Below, piece by piece: positions 60,713-64,000 of a stretch of 64,000 bases of DNA. The stretch comes from CAMTWZ01 sp041749075. GTDB lineage: Bacteria; Bacteroidota; Rhodothermia; Balneolales; HLUCCA01. The stretch is taken from NCBI GenBank assembly GCA_041749075.1, contig JBGTBY010000025.1:110562-174561 (forward strand). The letters are read 5' to 3'. Numbering within the stretch: the first letter of the stretch is position 1; each line of letters opens with the position of its first letter. The notes beneath the pieces were generated by a model. It had not been told where the DNA came from, ran no database searches, and worked only from the letters and a program-made list of their open reading frames with translations. The position numbers and the translations under genes are program-made.

Positions 60713-61547
60713 CCGCCGCCAGCGCCCGGAACATGGCCCGCACAGTCTCCATATGGCCGGCCGTGCTTTGATGGAAGCCGTCCGGACCCAGGTTCCATGA
60801 TGAAACCGGCCGCCCGAGACGCTGCCCATATGGATCCACCACGATTCCAGTCTTACCAGCGATCACTTCGCGATAGTGATGCAAGTCCGATTCGTTGATG
60901 TATCCCTCGAAAAGTGGTGTTTCTTTCATCAGATCCGAATCGACCGACGGTGGTGTGATCCAAATCACCGGGTTTTTGGTCACTTCCCCTGCCATGCTTT
61001 CCATCGCCGAGATATTCTCCCAGAACTCAGCCAACGACACCAGATTCCGATTCGGAACTCCATGCAGACGCATCGCGTCGATGGAACCCAGCGCGATGAT
61101 CACCCAGGTAGGTTTTTCTGTGATCACATCCCGCTCAAAGGTGCGGAGCGCGTCCAATGATGTGGCTCCTGCGATGGCAGCATTCACACAGGTGAAATCC
61201 CCTTCCGATCCGATTTCCAACACATTGCGAAGGATTTCAAACCAACCTTGAGCATCTTCCGTGAGTGAATCACCCGCCACAACGATTTTCGCTTTATCAC
61301 TGAACGGCTGGCCACCCAACACATCCACCAGCAAGTCTTCTTTTAAGAGTTCCAACGCGGCTTCTTTCGCCGTCACCGCATAGCGGATGCGCGCTTCCAT
61401 CAATTCATCTTCCGAAATGCCGATGAATCCGGCTTCACCCTTCAAGGTGCGGGCTCCAGGTAGCAGCGGATGTCGTTTTTTGAGATGCAGAATGGGGAGC
61501 AGAAATTGCTTGATGAGATTCTGTTCGATAGCGTTGGCGTCAGACAT
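60696..61547 (-). CDS. SGNH/GDSL hydrolase
   Basis: 283 residues. VVAGDSLTEDAQGW contains the block I GDS with the nucleophile Ser; block III GSID; and block V near the C-terminus GFHQSTAGH supplies the catalytic Asp-x-x-His equivalent (DGFH). It is cytoplasmic (no signal). It overlaps the upstream sirtuin by 8 bp, in one unit with it and acyl-CoA dehydrogenase. An esterase on an acyl substrate is likely. Confidence 0.85.
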   Translation of the reverse strand: MSDANAIEQNLIKQFLLPILHLKKRHPLLPGARTLKGEAGFIGISEDELMEARIRYAVTAKEAALELLKEDLLVDVLGGQPFSDKAKIVVAGDSLTEDAQGWFEILRNVLEIGSEGDFTCVNAAIAGATSLDALRTFERDVITEKPTWVIIALGSIDAMRLHGVPNRNLVSLAEFWENISAMESMAGEVTKNPVIWITPPSVDSDLMKETPLFEGYINESDLHHYREVIAGKTGIVVDPYGQRLGRPVSSWNLGPDGFHQSTAGHMETVRAMFRALAAVKAGS

Positions 61548-62262
61548 ATTCTTTTAAAAGGACTTGTGTGAGGATGGGCGTCCCGATAGCGGCGGTTTCG
61601 CGGATCAAATTCACGTTTTGTGGGAGATACGCGATGTTCGGATCGGGATCGATATAAAAAATGGGTGTGCCTGTGGGCACTTCGTGAATCAAGCTTGCAG
61701 CGGGATACACATTCAATGATGTTCCAATAATCACCAAGATATCGGCTTGCGAAACAAGGAGAAGGGCATCATCCATCAAAGGTACGGCTTCTCCGAACCA
61801 AACGATATCCGGGCGTATCGGATGACCATCTTTACACGTGTCAGACACGCTCAGCGCCCGATCACCGATATCCAAGCGACAATAGGGAGGTTCAGAACAA
61901 CGCGCTTTCGATAACTCTCCATGCAGATGGAGGATGTGTGTCGATCCAGCTTTTTCATGCAGATTGTCCACATTCTGAGTGATTACGAACACATTGAATT
62001 GTGACTCGAGCATAGAAAGGGCGATGTGACCCGCATTCGGCAAAGCCAACCTTGCTGCATCACGACGCATATTATAGAAGTGATGCACCCGCTCTGGGTC
62101 ACGTCTCCAGGCACCAATAGTAGCCACATCCTCAATGCGTTCATTCTCCCAGAGTCCGTCCGCACCACGAAACGTGGACAATCCGCTTTCCGCGCTGATG
62201 CCCGCCCCCGTCAAAACGACCAGGCGCTTACGCGCGGATGTACGACTGCCAGGAGCTGTCAT
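61540..62262 (-). CDS. cobB: Sirtuin, CobB-like NAD-dependent deacylase
   Basis: 240 residues from ATG 62262. GAGISAESGLSTFRGADGLWEN (NAD binding), TQNVDNLHEKAG, catalytic His in HLHGELSKARC. The FYNMRR segment has the Tyr-x-x-Arg of class III sirtuins (CobB/SIRT5 Tyr92-Arg95), which prefer succinyl- and malonyl-lysine. The zinc region has three Cys (ARC, YC, TC) rather than four. The start overlaps the end of acyl-CoA dehydrogenase. Confidence 0.92.
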   Translation of the reverse strand: MTAPGSRTSARKRLVVLTGAGISAESGLSTFRGADGLWENERIEDVATIGAWRRDPERVHHFYNMRRDAARLALPNAGHIALSMLESQFNVFVITQNVDNLHEKAGSTHILHLHGELSKARCSEPPYCRLDIGDRALSVSDTCKDGHPIRPDIVWFGEAVPLMDDALLLVSQADILVIIGTSLNVYPAASLIHEVPTGTPIFYIDPDPNIAYLPQNVNLIRETAAIGTPILTQVLLKEYV

Positions 62263-63817
62263 CCTGATATCCATCCACCACATCCGGAAGGGCTTGCAGC
62301 TTGTAGGATCCCATCAGATTATGGATTTCGGACTCCAATTCGAGAATGCAATTATGGATGAGGTCACTACGGAAACCCCGCTCACCCAAACGAATCACCA
62401 TTTCGAGTGATACGATGCGGCCGATCACCTGACCTAATTCCACCAATTTGCGTTGTGCTAGTTTCAAATCCACATTAAAATCCAAAATGGGTTTGAGTCG
62501 CGCCGCCGCTTGTGATGTGATCTCAAGTGAGACCAAATAATCATACAAATTCACAGATTGCACTTTCCGCATGGTTTTGAGCACCGATTCGGAAATCTGT
62601 TGATACAAAATGTCGTTCGACCCTTCGAATATTTGGAATGGACGGCTGTCAACCACCGCGCGTCCTGCAATGTGATCTAAACGATACCCTTTCGCACCAA
62701 CAAGCTGAAGCAACGATTGAGCGGCTTCTTGCATATAATCGGTCAACACGGTTTTGATGGAATTCGCCTCCACATCCATCCGCGACACATCTTTGGTCAT
62801 CGGCGCATTCTCCGTCGTATAGGCGCACATCGCTGAACAGACCGTGAATTGAGCTTGCAGGCGAGCCAAACGCTTCTTCACTTGGTCGTAGGTGAAAAGA
62901 CTCGATCCACCGACAAAACGATTTTTGCAATGATCCAAGCCTTCATCCATCATGCGCTTCAAAAAGCCCATGCCCATGCCCGGGAATTGCAGGCGGCTAC
63001 GGTGAAGGATGTCGAGCATCATCGTTACGCCAGTCGTTTTCGGTTGAAGCTTATAATCTAATGGGATTTTCGCATTGATCTTGTTCTTGCCATAGGGAAG
63101 CATATACAGACCTAAATTCTGATACACTTCCTCAACTTCCACTCCTTTTAGTGAGGCATCGTGGATGAAAAACTCGATATCGCGGGCTAAGGTGCCATCC
63201 GCATTGCGTCTGCGCGCGGTAAGTAGCCAAAAATCCGCCCAGCCGGTAAGCCCAGCCCAGTGCTTGGTGCCTTCCAGATGATAATGATCCTCATTCACCG
63301 TGTAGGAGGTCTGCATTTTCAGTGCATCGGAACCATAATCGGGTTCCGTAATCATCAATCCCCCCATATTTTTTTGCTTAATGAAGCGTTCAAATACAGA
63401 TTTTTGGACCGAATCGGGTCCATAGATGGATAATGGCTGAAGAAATAGAGCTCCGTTGATACCAACCAGCAAAGATAAAGGGAGCGATTCGTAGGAAGTG
63501 GCTTCTAATACGGATAGAGCCTCAGCCACATTGCCGCCACGACCATCATACTTTTTCGGAATAAATACGGAAAGAGGCGCGCATTCCATAAAATCGCGCA
63601 TGATGAACGGAGGTAGACCGCGGTGAAGGCTCAGTTCTTCGATATTTGAGCGCTCGTTGAACAGACGGTTGAGAGTGGTTCGGTAATGAGTGATGAACTC
63701 ATTGAAAGACAATGACTTGACAGTTGGCTGATCGAACGGGTAGATTCTAAGATTAGACAAAGGACCTTGGCTTGGTTGGATGTATCGATAATGACGAAAT
63801 GTACAAAAAAAAGCCAT
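62228..63817 (-). CDS. Acyl-CoA dehydrogenase family protein
   Basis: 529 residues including a long N-terminal tail. MTRYEP-like motif here is LMITEPDYGSDALKM; HLEGTKHWAGLTGWADFW, MLDILHRSRLQFPGMGMGF, and the C-terminal FEGSNDILYQQISESVLK are normal for the family. The first ATG lies inside the hairpin and T tract of the rRNA terminator; TTG codons at residues 21 and 37 (LSNLRIY, LSFNEFI) may be the real starts, because the first 20 residues are encoded by terminator sequence. The sirtuin that follows could regulate it. Confidence 0.85.
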   Translation of the reverse strand: MAFFCTFRHYRYIQPSQGPLSNLRIYPFDQPTVKSLSFNEFITHYRTTLNRLFNERSNIEELSLHRGLPPFIMRDFMECAPLSVFIPKKYDGRGGNVAEALSVLEATSYESLPLSLLVGINGALFLQPLSIYGPDSVQKSVFERFIKQKNMGGLMITEPDYGSDALKMQTSYTVNEDHYHLEGTKHWAGLTGWADFWLLTARRRNADGTLARDIEFFIHDASLKGVEVEEVYQNLGLYMLPYGKNKINAKIPLDYKLQPKTTGVTMMLDILHRSRLQFPGMGMGFLKRMMDEGLDHCKNRFVGGSSLFTYDQVKKRLARLQAQFTVCSAMCAYTTENAPMTKDVSRMDVEANSIKTVLTDYMQEAAQSLLQLVGAKGYRLDHIAGRAVVDSRPFQIFEGSNDILYQQISESVLKTMRKVQSVNLYDYLVSLEITSQAAARLKPILDFNVDLKLAQRKLVELGQVIGRIVSLEMVIRLGERGFRSDLIHNCILELESEIHNLMGSYKLQALPDVVDGYQDDSSWQSYIRA

Positions 63818-63835
63818 GCTTTAGGGGCATGGCTT
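63805..63835 (-). terminator. Rho-independent terminator of the rRNA operon
   Basis: Arms AAGCCATGC and GCATGGCTT (63811-63819 / 63827-63835) with a 7-nt loop, followed on the minus strand by eight T (complement of 63805-63812). It is 35 nt after the 5S 3' end, on the same strand. Confidence 0.85.
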
Positions 63836-63869
63836 CAATGGCAACGGAATTGCCGGTGTAAAAATAAAA

Positions 63870-63982
63870 GATGAGGCAGCGACCTACTCTTCCGCGAATT
63901 GCAGTACCATCGGCGCAGAGGAGCTTAACGGCCGTGTTCGGAATGGGAACGGGTGTGGCCTCCTCGCCAGAGCCACCTCATC
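63870..63982 (-). rRNA. rrf: 5S ribosomal RNA
   Basis: Reading the minus strand, the RNA begins GATGAGGTGGCTCTGGCGAG, has CCCGTTCCCATTCCGAACAC, GTTAAGC and GCCGATGGTACTGC, and ends with ...GGTCGCTGCCTCATC pairing with the 5' end. About 113 nt; ends are judged by pairing. The 23S gene would lie to the right of the window. Confidence 0.95.
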
Positions 63983-64000
63983 AAAAAGGTAATGTGTGAG

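Noticed and set aside
1..64000. tRNA genes, transposases and phage genes
   Set aside because: I looked for T-loop/anticodon patterns in the spacers and for transposase or integrase motifs in the reading frames and saw none; a tRNA search program would settle the former.

Overview
The window looks like chromosomal DNA of a member of the Fibrobacterota-Chlorobiota-Bacteroidota group, most likely Balneolota/Rhodothermota-like. The main evidence is a secreted alpha-amylase ending in a type IX secretion sorting domain of the 'NYPNPFNPST ... YDVLGREV' kind and a PorD (DUF4835) homologue. Many SpII lipoproteins and a long Bacteroidota-type aromatic amino acid hydroxylase agree with this. Assignment to a phylum is inference; only a 5S rRNA gene (3' end of an rRNA operon on the minus strand, at the right edge) is present.

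Layout. 1-13.7 kb is a patchy stress/accessory region: a YihY-family tail, a Met-rich lipoprotein, SDR, VIT-family transporter, cupin, an internally deleted cation P-type ATPase, debris of three neighbouring genes, a KaiC homologue with a stand-alone CheB domain, a hydrolase, an AT-rich RloA/RloB-type defence pair, a ParDE module, a deleted SMR gene, a Crp-type regulator, an SDR and a VTT membrane protein. 13.8-23.7 kb holds MscS, two ferritin-like secreted proteins, a second Crp-type regulator, DoxX, DUF6157, TfoX-N, a GNAT-like/HTH pair with an A9 frameshift and a 20-bp palindromic operator, a UbiA-like protein, DUF1801, a CopB-type copper ATPase and a Fic protein. 23.7-30.4 kb holds the amylase, DUF58, PorD and two envelope proteins. 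30.4-33.1 kb is a toxin-antitoxin patch with recombined antitoxin genes. 33.1-38 kb holds an SDR, a two-component system, tandem paralogous lipoproteins and an MmcQ-like protein. 38-48 kb is a minus-strand operon: acyl-CoA synthetase, RND adaptor, two RND permeases and a phosphodiester glycosidase. 48-60 kb is dominated by phenylalanine/tyrosine catabolism: aromatic amino acid hydroxylase with a downstream SDR, a divergent HisC-like aminotransferase, HPPD, homogentisate dioxygenase and a flavin reductase, with an M23 peptidase and RimO between. 60.7-63.8 kb is acyl-CoA dehydrogenase, sirtuin and SGNH hydrolase on the minus strand, then the rRNA operon terminator and 5S.

How the genes fit together. 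Four consecutive steps (Phe to Tyr to 4-hydroxyphenylpyruvate to homogentisate to maleylacetoacetate) can be assigned. The HPPD leader and the divergent aminotransferase/hydroxylase spacer share an exact 17-nt element centred on a palindrome, which I read as a common operator. The left third shows repeated erosion: genes with internal deletions at short direct repeats and scrambled copies of local genes around the KaiC-CheB and RloAB inserts. Several intergenic spacers carry tandem 7- or 8-nt repeats, twice abutting start codons.
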